From positions 56,638,914-56,702,913 of the forward strand of contig JALMGJ010000002.1 of assembly GCA_023362775.1 (NCBI GenBank): a stretch of 64,000 nucleotides of DNA, given 5' to 3'. This stretch comes from Charina bottae. Lineage: Eukaryota > Chordata > Lepidosauria > Squamata > Charinaidae. A model generated the notes under the pieces. It was given only the letters and a program-made list of their open reading frames with translations. It did no database searches and was not told where the DNA came from. The number at the start of each line of letters is the position of its first letter. Position 1 is the first letter of the stretch. The position numbers and the translations under genes are program-made. Positions 21,509 to 33,275 of the stretch are shown in pieces.

Positions 21509-22535
21509 GAGAGAATGTCTGGTCCAAAAGTCTGTCCATGACCTTCCATAGCTAGGGGTGAACCTGAACCTATCTCTCCCTGGGACAAGATCGTAACATT
21601 ACATGACACTGGCTCTCTTTATATCAATTAACTGCTAACTTGAAAGAGCTGGGACTGGAACTTGTAAAATAATAATTTTTGATGAAGACCAAGGGACTCC
21701 ATTCTATTCTATTTAAATTTATTCCAATACGTTTAGATAGACAAACAAATAAATAAATAAATCTATTTTATTTATTAGAATAAATTTAAATAAATAATAA
21801 TAATTCTATTTTATTTATTCAACTTCTTCTTCTTCCGTTAAGTGGCTGTAAAGGCCAATTCTGGATCTGCACAACCTCCCACAGTGAGGGCATTATTCAA
21901 CTTATATAGCTGACCGTATTACACTAGTGATTCTGGGTGTCTTGCAACATTTAAAAACAATACAACAATATGATATAAAACAACAGCTGAGGAGATGCTG
22001 ACATTGTATGTTGGTGTAGAAGACAGGGAGGATAATACAGCTTGGAAAGCCACAAGATCCATGATTAAATGTGTGGTAGACATAAGAATGGGAAAATGAT
22101 GTGGCCGAAGAATTCTGGGTTGGGAAACATGGGGAAAAGGAAGGCTGGTAGCATAAGGAAGACATGTAGGTGATCTATTAAGGGGTGCAGGACAGCAATG
22201 AGGGAAGGAAGGTGCATGGTGATGAAGAGGGAGGATTGCTTTAACCTTTGTTTTCAATGGGTGCTTTTTATTCTGTTTTTATCCTGCTTTCATCATATGC
22301 TCTTATATTACTGCAAAGCATTTCAGATGGGTACATAAATATTATAAATAATAAATGCATAAATATCTGTAATAAATTGTCCAATGTTACAGAAAGTTCT
22401 AGAAAGAAATTACGAGGAACAAAGTAGAGAAACAGAAGCAAAAGAATGAAAAACTTCAATGAATTACAAGACAAATGTGTGTCAAACCATTACATTGTTC
22501 AGAATCCTCTGTATCTAGAAGATTCTAGATATCTA
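21509..22535. other. AT-rich non-genic DNA
   Basis: An A/T-rich patch with ATAAATAAATA and inverted TTTATTTATT runs lies at about 21700-21830. No gene is seen. Confidence 0.5.
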
Positions 22536-22863
22536 TAAAGGTAAAGGTTTTCCCCTACGCGGTAATGTCCGACTCTAGGAGCCGGTGCTCATCTTCATTT
22601 GTTAGCTGAAGAGCCAGCGTTGTCTGAAGACGCTTCCACGGTCATGTGGCTGGCATGACACGCGGGGAATGCTGTTACTATTCCACCAAAGTGGTACCTA
22701 TTAATCTACTTGCATTTGCATACTTTCGAATTGCTAGGTTGGCAAGAGCTGGGGCAAGTGCGGGAGCTCACTCCGTCACGCGGGGCTAGGGTCTCGAACC
22801 TCCGAACTTGCAACCTTCAGATCGACAAGCCTGGCGTCTTACCCGCTGAGCCATCGCACCCCC
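22536..22863 (-). mobile_element. tRNA-derived SINE with Bov-B-like tail (Sauria-type)
   Basis: The minus strand starts GGGGGTGCGATGGCTCAGCG, which contains a box A-like TGGCTCAGCGGGTAAG, followed by a box B-like GGTTCGAGACC. These are internal RNA polymerase III promoter elements inherited from a tRNA. The body contains CATGTGGCTGGCATGACACG (+ strand) and the 3' end reads TAGAGTCGGACATTACCG, like the Bov-B end AGAGTCGGACACGACT. This matches SINEs mobilised by Bov-B in squamates. It is not a functional tRNA gene. Confidence 0.85.
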
Positions 22864-23324
22864 ATAGATAAAATCCTTTACAGAATATCTATAACTATAA
22901 TCTAATCTTAATGGTAACATTTTTAGGAGGGTGTAACTACATATATATTGGTCATGAATTTGGGCAAAAAATAAAAAGCAGCATGGTGCATATTAATTCC
23001 AAGAAAATGATTTTTAAAATCTAGCTATGCTAACCATTTAATGTTAAGCGTCAAGTGTCTGCAACCCATTTAACTGATTGTTCAAAATATACATGATGAG
23101 ATCACCGATACAACTTAGCTCTCCCTCTTTATTATATATTTTTTGCAAGTAAGTTACAGATTTGATTTCAATTTATACAGTATAGACTAGTATAATTAGA
23201 AATCTAACCTAAAGATTTTGTCAGTATCAGCTACTGAATTATTATGTCAGAAGAACACTAATTTCCTGGCTGAGAAGCAAGCAGCAGCTAAAGATCTGAA
23301 TAAAAAGTGTCCACTCTATGTTAA
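22864..23324. other. AT-rich non-genic DNA
   Basis: No gene or repeat is recognised. Confidence 0.5.
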
Positions 23325-23434
23325 GTTTCGATACCGTCGACCACGGTATCCTTCTGGGACGGCTCAGGGAGTTGGGGGTGGGCGGCGTAGTTTTGCGCTG
23401 GTTCACCTCCTTCCTCCAGGGCTGATCCCAGTCG

Positions 23435-23923
23435 GTGTTAATAGGGAGTGAGAGATCCAACCCACGGGCCCTTCGTTGTGGGGTCCCACAGGGCTCGGTA
23501 CTCTCGCCGCTCCTTTTTAACATCTACATGAAACCGCTGGGCGATATCATCCATCACCACAGGCTGAAGTATCATCAATATGCAGATGATACCCAGTTAT
23601 ACATCTCCATCCCGGGTGAAGTAAGTAATGCAGTGACCACCCTGTCCAAGTGCCTGGGGGCTGTAGGGGTCTGGATGGGGAAAAACAGGCTTCAGCCGAA
23701 CCCTGGTAAGACGGAGTGGCTGTGGATTAATGGCCCCTCAGTCTCTGGGAATTTGTCATCTTTAGTTCTGGATGGGGTTGCACTACCCCAGACAGACCCG
23801 GTGCGTAACTTGGGGGTCCTCCTGGACTCACGACTCCTGCTCGAAGAGCAGGTGGCAGTTGTGGCCAGGAGGGCCTTTGCTCAACTTCGTGTTGTGCACC
23901 AGTTACGCCCTTTCCTGGACTGA
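23435..23923 (+). pseudogene. CR1 reverse transcriptase segment
   Basis: An open frame of 162 codons carries [20 protein letters not shown] and the catalytic YADD box ([15 protein letters not shown]), followed by the NPGKTEWLW and LGVLLDSRLLLEEQV blocks typical of CR1. It is 5'-truncated, ends in a premature stop (LRPFLD then TGA) and is separated from its C-terminal part by the nested insertion. The C-terminal continuation is the frame at 25087-25560 ([20 protein letters not shown]). Confidence 0.85.
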
Positions 23924-23942
23924 GAAGCCCTTCGAACGCTCA

Positions 23943-25030
23943 CTTATTTATTTTATTTATGTATTTATTTGTTCAATTTATCCCCCGCCCATCTCCCATA
24001 CAAGGGACTCTGGGCGGGTTACAACAAATAAAATTTAAAAAATTTAAAAACTATACAAAATATCTAAAAACACAACAAGCATAAAATAAATAAAGTCCAA
24101 GATGGATTTGGAACTGCAGAGTAGATCATGGTGCTACGGGGCCAGCCAACCCCACGAGGCACTACCACCTCCGTTGTCCCAGGCCAGGCGGCAGAGCCAG
24201 GTCTTAAGGGCCTTCCGAAAGGCCAGGAGTGAGAGGGCCAGTCTCACCTCTGGGGGCAAGATATTCCATAGGGCGGGCGCTATCGCAGAGAAGGCACGCC
24301 TCCTGGACCCCGCTAGATGGAATCAAGAGTCTACCATGGTAGAGATGGGCGGGGATAAATTCAAATAATAAATAAATAAATAAATAAATTCTCTTGTTGA
24401 GGGGGTCCGAAGCATGCCCTCTCTGCATGCACGGGTGGGGCGGGCCGACGTTGTTGGGACGAGACGGTCCCTCAGGTACCCTGGCCCTATGCCATGTAGG
24501 GCTTTAAAGGTAATCACCAACACCTTGAATTGGGCCTGGAAGCAAACTGGTACCCAATGCAGCTTGCGTAGCAGAGGTGTCACATGTGCCGATCTCCTAG
24601 CACCGATAACTGCTCACGCCGCCGCATTCTGCACCAGCTGAAGCTTCCGGATACTCCTCAAGGGTAGCCCCATGTAGAGCGCATTACAGTAGTCTATACG
24701 GGAGATGACAAGGGCATGAGTGACTGTTTGGAGGGCCTCCCGATCCAGGAAAGGGCGTAACTGGTGGACAACTCAAAGCTGTGCAAAGGCCCTCCTGGCC
24801 ACGACTGCCACCTGCTCTTCGAGCAGGAGTCGCGAGTCCAGAAGAACCCCCAGATTCCGCACTGGATCTGTGTGGGGTAGTGCAACCCCACCCAGAATCA
24901 AATATGACAACTTCCCGGATCCAGGGGAGCCATCAATCCACAGCCACTCCGTCTTACCAGGGTTCAGTTGAAGCCTGTTGTTCCCCATCCAGACCCCCAC
25001 AGCCTCCAGGCACTGAGATAAGGCATTGAG
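23943..25030 (-). mobile_element. CR1 LINE nested in opposite orientation
   Basis: The + strand starts with the complement of a CR1 tail (TTATTTATTTATGTATTTATTT, then CCCGCCCATCTCCCATACAAGG). It proceeds through the complement of the RT C-terminus, including GTAGGGCTTTAAAGGTAATCACC and CCTGCTCTTCGAGCAGGAGT, stopping near 25030. Removing it restores the outer CR1 coding order. It is itself interrupted at 24334-24388. Confidence 0.85.
24334..24388 (+). mobile_element. Tail-only CR1 insertion (about 55 bp)
   Basis: GAGTCTACCATGGTAGAGAT, GGGCGGGGATAAATTC and (AATA)n interrupt the sequence GCTAGATGGAAT...TCTCTTGTTGAGGGGG, which is continuous in other CR1 copies. It is the last about 35 bp of a CR1 plus its microsatellite tail, an extreme 5' truncation. 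Confidence 0.75.
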
Positions 25031-25762
25031 ATAGGGCAACTCATGCCCTGGTTGTCTCCCATATAGATTACTGTAATGCACTCTACATGGGGCTACCCTT
25101 GAAGAATATCCGGAAGCTACAGCTGGTACAGAATGCGGCCGCGCGGGCAGTTTTATGTGTACCAAGATCAACACATATAACACCTCTGCTCCGTGAGCTG
25201 CATTGGGTGCCAGTTTGCTTCCGGGTCCAATTCAAGGTGTTGGTTATTACCTTTAAAGCCCTACATGGCATGGGCCCAGGTTATCTGAGGGACCGCCTCA
25301 TCCCCATTACATCGTCCCGTCCTACCCGATCTTGCAGAGAGGGCATGCTGCGGACCGCCTCTATGAAAGAGTTCCATCTAGCGGGGTCTTGGAGGCGAGC
25401 CTCCTCTGCAGCGGCACCTGCCCTATGGAACATCCTTCCCCCAGAGATAAGAGAGACCCCTTCACTCCTGGACTTCAGAAAAAAATTGAAAACTTGTCTC
25501 TGTGATCTCACCTGGGGCAAGAGGGAAAGTGGTCAAGCTTGGGGATGGCTGATTTCTTAGAGCTGCCCCAAATATTTTAAATATGTTCAGTGTCACTGTA
25601 CGAACCACCTGCCACTTGGTTTTAATTTAAATTTATATTTATGGTATTTGTATTTTATTGTGTTTTTATTGTATTTTAGTGATATTGTTGTGGCTGTGAA
25701 CCGCCCAGTGTCCCTCCTTGAGGGGGAGGTGGGTGGTCATAGAAATTTAATAAATAAATAAA

Positions 25763-26458
25763 TAAGTTTAGAAGTAGAACATAAGTCTGTGTAAGTAAAA
25801 TATATAAACAAATGTGATACAATAAAGATACTCCTACCTTTAAAACATTTTAATAAACATTTTAATAACATATTTTTACTGCCTTAATCTAAAAAGACTG
25901 CAGTGCATTATATGTCTTCTAAAAACATTAATATGTAAAAACAATAAAACATGTAATAAACGGTCAATTAAAACACATTAGGAAGTTAAAAGACCCAAGC
26001 AAACAAAAAGTTTTCACCTTAAAACTTTCTAGAAGAAAATAGTTCAAGTGCCAGGAGAGACTTTTGGAAAAGGTAATTCAAAGGCAATATCCCATACTCA
26101 AAAAGGTATGATTCTCTAGTGCTATTTGCTGGGGGTGTGCAGTACTTTGGATAAGGAGGGTTCAGAATTTATGTGACTGCCATGCAATCCCAGGAGAAGA
26201 CAGCTGCTTTAAAGACTTCCAAAGAAGCATTACATTGATGTACTATGAAGCATCTTTTGGAATGTAATCCAAAGTGGTGTAGAGCTACACTATCCTTTTC
26301 ATACTGAATAACACTGACAACCAATCTCATTAGTTATATAAAACACAGAGTAAGGACAGGTTGACACAGACAAGGTTTTTTTAAAAAAACTTTTCTGTTT
26401 ACACAGTCAGATACCAAAATTCTAGGATGCATCTTCTCCTTTACAGGAGCAAACAACA
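25763..26458. other. AT-rich non-genic DNA
   Basis: No gene or repeat is recognised. Confidence 0.5.
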
Positions 26459-26466
26459 CAATAGGA

Positions 26467-26515
26467 CAGTGCTTTCCAAACTGCCGCCGTTGGCGACACA
26501 GTTTAGAAAGCTATG
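26467..26515. mobile_element. Very short hAT MITE (49 bp)
   Basis: It begins CAGTGCTTTCCAAACTG and ends CAGTTTAGAAAGCTATG, with only GCCGCCGTTGGCGACA between. It is flanked by CAATAGGA (26459-26466) and CAATAGAA (26516-26523), a 7/8 target duplication. Ends match the hAT at 11887-13652. Confidence 0.75.
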
Positions 26516-26759
26516 CAATAGAATATGCTTACAGAAATAATTAAACCTCTATAGTTTAAATAATTTAAAATTTGATTGGACAGTTTTATGAAATAGGGAT
26601 TATTAGTAGAGGGTGAATTCATTGTAAGCTACCTAGAGTTACATCAGTTGAGATGACTGCTCACTCACTAACCAACTCCGGGTAAAAGCATCTAATAAAA
26701 GGAAAACAATAAGACATAATAAAAAACATGCCATGCCATCAACCAAATTTGCAACTTAT

Positions 26760-27010
26760 ATTGTACAGTGGGCTCATCTAACTTCCTGGCCCCTGGGGGA
26801 GGAACTAGGTTTTTAGGGCCTTCTTAAAGGCCAGCAGGGACAGAAACAATAGAATTTCAGGGGAGTAAAGTTGTTCTACAAGAAGCAGTCATAAGGTGAC
26901 TGGATCCCATAAGGCGGCATTGTTTGATTGATGGCACCTGAAGCATGCCAGCTCTATCAGATTGTATAGGTTGGCACAGATAACTGGAGACAGATGGTCC
27001 TAAAGATTAC
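26760..27010 (-). mobile_element. Old CR1 fragment
   Basis: Diverged complement of the CR1 C-terminal region: GGTTTTTAGGGCCTTCTTAA, GCACCTGAAGCATGCC and ACAGATGGTCCTAAAGATTACT correspond to blocks in the CR1 at 24.2-24.5 kb. Confidence 0.6.
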
Positions 27011-27050
27011 TGAATTCCGTGTCTATAAGGTGAATGAGGTGGCCTACAAG

Positions 27051-27104
27051 TAGGTAGGTAGGTAGGTGGGTAAATAGGTATGATGGATGGATGGATGGAT
27101 GGAA
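27051..27104. repeat. (TAGG)n and (GGAT)n microsatellites
   Basis: GTAGGTAGGTAGGTAGG is followed after a short gap by about five GATG units. Confidence 0.85.
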
Positions 27105-29210
27105 AGCAGCTAGAGAGTTAATTACTAAGGTTGTAAATTTTTCTGGCAAACTTTGCTGTTGCTTCTTGCAATAAAGCACTACCTCATAAATTGGATTTTT
27201 CCAACCTTGCACTCCTGAATATGTTAGATTTTAACTCCCATAAACCCCAGCCAGATATCTATTCAAGAGATATATAACTGGAAATCATTACAGTTGAAGT
27301 CTAGCTAGGAACTACACTGCGGAAACTACAAACTGCATTATTTCCTCACAGAAAAGTTTTCTTTACAGCTTCACAGATTGATCATGTTTTAAAAAACAAA
27401 AATGGTTAAGGAGAGAAGACATGTTTGGCACAAGGCCATGAATTATCATAAAGTACAGATAGCTCTATTTTGTAAAATTAAGTCCAAAGTATAATTTTAA
27501 GTCATCATCATCATCTCTCCATTTATAAGAAAACAAAATTGCACACTGTTCCATTTTACAACATTATATAAGATTGCATGGAATAGTAATGTGGGGGCTG
27601 TGCGAATAACCCAAAGTTAAAATATTTTACCAACCATTGTTTTTATTAACCTTGCAGTCTCAGCTTTTGAGCTTTACTGTCATCAGCAAATTTTATGGAT
27701 ATAAAGAGTAGTTTAATTTCAGACTGAGTTAAATAATAAAATGTAAAAATGTAATGTAATAAACCAACATGGGAGGTTTTTTTTTTAAAAAAGTTTATTT
27801 TTAACTGGCAGTATTTCAGAAAAAAAAACACTGCAAAAGTTCTGCTTGTTAGGATCAGCATTCTGCAGGCAGTTTTAGCCACTTAAAGATCCTTTGCATA
27901 AATGCATTTAAAATATCCAGTCTCGGTATTCAAGTTATTCTGATTTTTTATATTTCGAGTTGTCTAGATAGGTGCATAATGTTTTTCTTTCTCTCAGTGA
28001 ACAATGAATTCCAGTTTCATATGGCCAAAGCACAGCAATAAAACTTGACAATTTTACCTCCTCAAAAATATTATAATTAACTTTCAAAAAACCCATCATG
28101 AGCTCATACCACTGGAAATGTTCGAGAATAGAGAGTGCTTCTCTAAGTATAACAGAAATTAATTTTCTGATAATTTTTTAAATCAATACAAGGCTAGATA
28201 TAATTTTCTGCCTCTAGAAAGCTAAGAGATACATATTTTTGAAAACATGAAGAGAAGCTTACAACATATAGCAGTCCGCCGGATTAGATTAAGACTGAAT
28301 ATTCAAAAATCAGTTTCTTGACACAATTTTTAGATTAGAAATATATGGTGTCAGAGGCCCAGTTGAGATTTAACAAATTATGTCACTGCAGGCACATCAG
28401 AAACAAGTCTTACGTCTGTACCCTCCCTCCTCTCTGTGCTATCTCCTCTTCCCCTCATCGATCTAATTTTGATTAAAACACTTTATTAAATCAGTTTTCT
28501 GCCATTCAAGCTAACAGAGATTTTGTTGTTTCATGAAAAAACATAGACCGTTTTCTATGGAGATGACTGAATTTGGCATTTGAGTAGCATATGAGATAGG
28601 TGCACTCAATATGTAATCGATGAAACCAGAACAAAAAATAAAAATTAGTTTTATTTTACTTACATTAAATTAATTAAATGAAAACAAACTTTTAATAATT
28701 AAGCATAGTTAACATAATTATTCTCCAATCATATATTAAATTATTTTTGTTTTCTGTCACATTAAAATTCTAATTTTATCACTTTTTAAAAGCCAAAGCC
28801 AAAGCTTTTGGAGAACTACACACAGCTCTAGAGCTCTGGTTGTACACCACAGGTTTAAATGCTGCTTATAAATTCAGAAATTGTGGCAAAAGAGGGAAGA
28901 GATATTTGTTACATTAAGATTTTTATATTGAACTAAGCAAAAGACAACTAAAATACGAGTTTATATTTCCTTTCTCTTAAAACACAGTCCACTGACAAAA
29001 GTCCATTGTTTAGACCCAGAAACTCAGTATTCTTGAATTCTAGGGTTGAGAGTTAATGCAAAGTTCATGATCAAAAGATATATAGATAGGTTGGTAACAT
29101 ATCCCACTTCTAGAATATTATTTTGCACATTGCTCCAATAGTACTGAAAATGATGCCACTGGTTTCAAAAAATTCCTATCCCCAGAAATTATGTCATAAA
29201 ACAAAACACT
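27105..29210. other. AT-rich non-genic DNA
   Basis: No gene is found. The stretch 28440-28780 has no repeat-like features and long A/T words; it could be a non-coding conserved block, but I cannot test conservation. Confidence 0.4.
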
Positions 29211-29224
29211 GAATCTTGTCTGTG

Positions 29225-30698
29225 CTCAATAGACAAGAATGGATTCTGTGTACAAACCTGGATATGGGACAGAAACGGCATTGGTCGCACACATGGATGA
29301 TCTCTGGCGGGAGCGGGATGGGGGCAGTGCATCCATCCTGGCTCTTCTTGACCTCTCAGTGGCTTTCGATACCATTGACCATGGTATCCTGTTGGGGCGG
29401 CTCAGGGAGCTGGGGGTGGGCGGCGTGGTTTTGTGCTGGTTCACCTCCTTCCTCCAGGGCTGGTCCCAATCGGTGGTGATAGGGAGCGAGATATCCGACA
29501 CTCGACCCCTCCTTTGTGGGGTGCCGCAGGGTTTGTTTCTCTCTCCAGTCCTTTTCAACATCTACATGAAACCACTGGGTGAGATCATCCATCACCATGG
29601 GATAAGGTATCATCAATATGCTGATGATACTCAATTATACATCTCCGTCCCCGGTGAGGTAAGTGATGCTGTGACTGCCCCCTCTCGGTGCCTGGGGGCT
29701 GTAGGGGCCTGGATGGGGACCAACAGGCTTCAGCTGAACCCTGGTAACACAGAGTGGCTGTGGGTGAATGGCTCTTCCGTATCCGGGATATTATCATCTT
29801 TGGTTCTGGATGGGGTTGCACTGCCCCAAGCAGAACCGGTGCAGAATCTGGGGGTCCTCCTGGATTCACGACTCCTGCTCGAAGAGCAGGTGGCCGTCAT
29901 GGCCAGAAGGGCCTTTGCACAACGTCATGTTGTGCACCAGTTACGCCCTTTCCTGGATCAGGAGGCCCTTCGAACAGTCACTCCTGCCCTTGTTATCTCC
30001 CATATAGATTATTGCAACATGCTCTATATGGGGCTACCCTTGAAGAGTATCCGGAAGCTACAGCTGGTCCAGCATGTGGCCGCGCAAGCTATTGTTGGTG
30101 CCCTGAGATCGGTACACATAACACCTTTATTGTGCGAGCTGCATTTGCTTCCGGGTCCAATTCAAGGTGTTGGTTATCACCTTTAAAGCCCTACATGGCA
30201 TGGGGCCAGGTTACCTGAGGGACTGCCTCGTCCCCAATACATCAACCCGTCCCACCCGATCATGCAGAGAGGGCATGTTGCAGACCCCATCTGTAAGAGA
30301 ATTCCATCTGGCGGGGTCCAGAAGGTGAGCCTTCTCTGAAGTAGCTCCCGCCCTGTGGAACAACTTGCCCCCGGAGGTGAGGTTAGCCCCTTCGCTCCTG
30401 ACCTTCTGGAGGAACCTAAAAACTTGGCTCTGCCACTTTGCTTGGGGCCGGGAGGAGAATAGTTACTCTTGGGGATGGCTAGTGCCTTAAGAGTGCTCCT
30501 CACACACGTGGACTATATTAGATCTTTCTGCCACTTGGACTTTATTCTTATTTTATAACTATTTAATAACTGTATTTATATTTTATATATTGTACCTGTA
30601 TTTTATGATTATTGTTTTAACAGATCATTTTATTGTAAACCGCCCAGAGTCCCTCCTGTGGAGGGAGATGGGCGGTGATAAAATTTTGATAGATTGAT
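29225..30698 (+). mobile_element. 5'-truncated CR1 LINE
   Basis: It starts within the RT fingers (GYGTETALVAH) and continues through the C-terminus to the tail GTAAACCGCCCAGAGTCCCT...GGGCGGTGATAAAATTTTG, with a (TAGA)n run. Compared with the 25.2-kb copy a short stretch is missing near 30147 (CTGCATTTGCTTCCGGGTCC versus a longer CATTGGGTGCCAGTTTGC...). Confidence 0.9.
29239..30186 (+). pseudogene. CR1 reverse transcriptase, 315-codon open remnant
   Basis: RT motifs in order: ALLDLSVAFDTIDH (first catalytic Asp, residues 35-48), GVPQG (94-98) and YADD intact (127-130). These are followed by LNPGNTEWLW and LGVLLDSRLLLEEQ. The endonuclease and RT fingers are missing because of 5' truncation. 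The frame is lost after LHLLPGPIQ because of the small deletion near 30147. It is the least damaged LINE RT core in the window. Confidence 0.88.

Positions 30699-30748
<50 letters not shown>
30699..30748. repeat. (TAGA)n microsatellite at a CR1 3' end
   Basis: About 12 TAGA units directly follow the CR1 tail (AATTTTGATAGATTGATGA), as expansions of LINE-end repeats often do. Confidence 0.95.
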
Positions 30749-31724
30749 ATTTATCCATTAGAACTAACATATGCAAGGAACACAGAACTACCTTAGCACC
30801 TGGTCCAAGTTCAGAATACTCAGTTTCAATCATGGCCTTTTGCATGCTACCTCTTACACTAAGTAATATCTACTTCATATGGCCATTAAATATGTTGACT
30901 ATATTATTACTAAAAGGAGGCTAGCCCATCATGAGTCCAGGTTATCTACAGCTTCTGGAGGGCAGGAACAAATGCAATTGCCCCTCACTTCCCCCCACCA
31001 GCCCACTGTCGATATGACCTCCACCCATGCTTTCCAACTCCACACTGAAAGTAGCACTTTCTAGTTTGGGCTGTTCAGAAGTTGCTCTCCGGTTTACGCT
31101 CCCCTTTACTTTCTTCTAGGCAAATCCCTACACTTCACTTGGCTATTGTAAGCAGCAGCAGAAACTCCTCTCACCAGGGTCACTGGTCACTGCCCTGCTG
31201 CACTCTAATCTCTGTTGTAGCAACTCTTAGCATTTGTGTTCCAACAGCTTAATGCCTCTAACACTTTGGGAGCTTGAGTGAAATCTTTCTATTCAAGTGA
31301 CTGGAAAAAGATGAAATGTGCACTGGGGAGAAGAGATGGGGACACATCTATTTCCAAAATTTGCCATGGTAGTGTTAGCCACTTCAAAATCAAAAAGCAA
31401 ATGTATAAAGTTGATCCTCACTCTCCATGCTATTCCTTATCACACACAGCTTAACCACCACCACCCCACCAGGGGGAGGTAGGCATACCTGCAAACAAAT
31501 AAAGCTGAGTCAGTCACACACAATTTGTATTTTCTAAGAACACTCTGGAGCCCATATGGGCCCAGAGGCACTCTTTAAAATAAAGATTACAGAATAATTT
31601 GGAGCTGTATTTTGCAACATGACTACTACTCTCTTTTCAATTAAAATAATCTATAAAAACTACTCAGGTAACCTGGTGGGGGCCATGGGAGGTTGTATAC
31701 TCCAGAAAGAGATACACTGAGTAT
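30749..31724. other. Non-genic DNA
   Basis: No gene or repeat is recognised. Confidence 0.45.
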
Positions 31725-32010
31725 TCATAAGAACATAATCAGTGCCCTGCAGGACTGGACCCCTGGCCCATCTAGTCCAGCAGTCTGTTCTCATAGTGGC
31801 CAACCAACTGCATAAGGAAGCCCACTAGTTTCCTAGCAGATAGCCTTCGTAGGAAGTCACACTATCATCAAAGCTAATAGCCATTGATCCCTGTGACTTT
31901 TATGAATTGGTCCAACCCTTTTTGAAGCCAACCAAGTGGGTAATCAGCACATCTCATAATAGAATGTTCATAATAGTTTCACATCTGTGAGAACATTCTT
32001 GGTTTAAGGA
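31725..32010. mobile_element. Old CR1/L3-like interspersed repeat
   Basis: CATAAGAACATAATCAGTGC, CATCTAGTCCAGCAGTCTGT, TCTCATAGTGGCCAACCA, GCATAAGGAAGCCCACTAG and TAGCCATTGATCCC...GAATTGGTCCAACCC form a widely repeated reptile sequence that I recognise as belonging to an old CR1/L3-type LINE. It is non-coding here. Exact family and orientation are uncertain. Confidence 0.6.
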
Positions 32011-32128
32011 AGAGTAGCTTGTTATCCTTCACTTGCACATTCGAGGCAAATAAAAGAGAGCAGCTGAAGTAGCAATTGCATCAATTTGGAATTCTGGTCT
32101 TACCACAATTAAAATCTTGTTTTTATTT

Positions 32129-32160
32129 ATGTATGTATGTATGTATGTATGTATGTATGT
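32129..32160. repeat. (GTAT)n microsatellite at a CR1 3' end
   Basis: About eight GTAT units form the terminal repeat of the minus-strand CR1 that follows. Confidence 0.92.
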
Positions 32161-32334
32161 TTGTTTCAGTTTATATACCGCTCCATCTCCCCACAAGGGA
32201 ACTCTGGGCGGTTTACAAAACAGAACAATTAAAATCCGACAATTAAAACAACCTAATAAAATACTCTCATATAATAAAATTAAGTATAAAAATCCAAGAT
32301 GTGATGGTTTGATGTTTAGATGTTTAAAAGGGCC

Positions 32335-33171
32335 CTATGGCACCAGCCATCCCCAAGAGGAACTATTCCCCCCCTCCCCCCACGCAAGGCGGCAGAGCCA
32401 GGTCTTTAAGTTCTTTCTGAAGGCCGGGAGCGATGAGGCCTGCCTCACCTCCGGGGGTAGCATATTCCAAAGGGTGGGCGCCGTTACCGAGAAGACACGC
32501 CTCCTAGACCCCGTCAGGTGACATTCCTTTACGGACGGGATCCGCAGCATGCCCTCTCTGAATGACCGAGTGGGACGGTTCGACGTTATGGGGATGAGAC
32601 GGTCCCTCAGGTAACCTGGCCCCATGCCATGTAGGGCTTTAAAGGTGATAACCAACACCTTGAATTGGACCCGGAAGCACACAGGCACCCAGTGCAGCTG
32701 TCGCAGCAGAGGTGTCACATGCGCTGATCTAGGCGCACCAATAACTGCGCGAGCAGCCGCATTCTGGACCAATTGAAGCTTCCGGATACTCTTCAAGGGT
32801 AGCCCCATGTAGAGCGCGTTGCAATAGTCTATATGGGAGATGACTAGGGCATGAGTGACTGTACGGAGGGCTTCCCAATCCAGGAAAGGGCGTAACTGAC
32901 GCACAACACGAAGTTGTGCAAAAGCCCTTCTGGCCACGGCTACCACCTGCTCTTCGAGCAGGAGCCGTGAGTCCAGAAGAACCCCCAAATTACGCACTTG
33001 GTCTGAATGGGGTAGTGCAACCCCATCCAGAACTAGAGATGACAACTTCCTGGATCCACGGGAGCCATCAATCCACAGCCACTCCATCTTACCAGGGTTG
33101 TCGAAGCCTGTTGTTCCCCATCCAGACCCCCACAGCCTCCAGGCACTGAGAAAGGGTAGCCACTGCATCAC
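32335..33171 (-). pseudogene. CR1 ORF2 C-terminal part
   Basis: From KMEWLWIDGS onward, with [60 protein letters not shown] and a C-terminal KTWLCRLAW. The catalytic YADD region lies just upstream (about 33190-33235) out of frame, after another small indel. Confidence 0.85.
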
Positions 33172-33275
33172 TTATCTCACCAGGGATGGAAATATATAAT
33201 TGAGTATCATCTGCATATTGATGGTATCTCATCCCATGGTGACGGATGATCTCACCCAGCGGTTTCATGTAGATG

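Larger units (their letters stand above)
23325..25762 (+). mobile_element. CR1 LINE (outer copy, interrupted)
   Basis: The left part (23325-23942) encodes the RT palm from about DTVDHGILL onwards, ending in QLRPFLD, a stop, and EALRTL. The right part resumes at about 25041 ([20 protein letters not shown]) and continues to the CR1 tail AACCGCCCAGTGTCCCTCCTTG...AATTTAATAAATAAATAA. Between them lies an opposite-strand CR1. Joined across the gap, the order matches the uninterrupted copy at 29.2 kb. Confidence 0.87.

Noticed and set aside
22800..22863. Possible tRNA gene on the minus strand
   Set aside because: Box A- and box B-like elements are present, but the sequence continues into a SINE body with a Bov-B-like end, and a proper cloverleaf is not evident.
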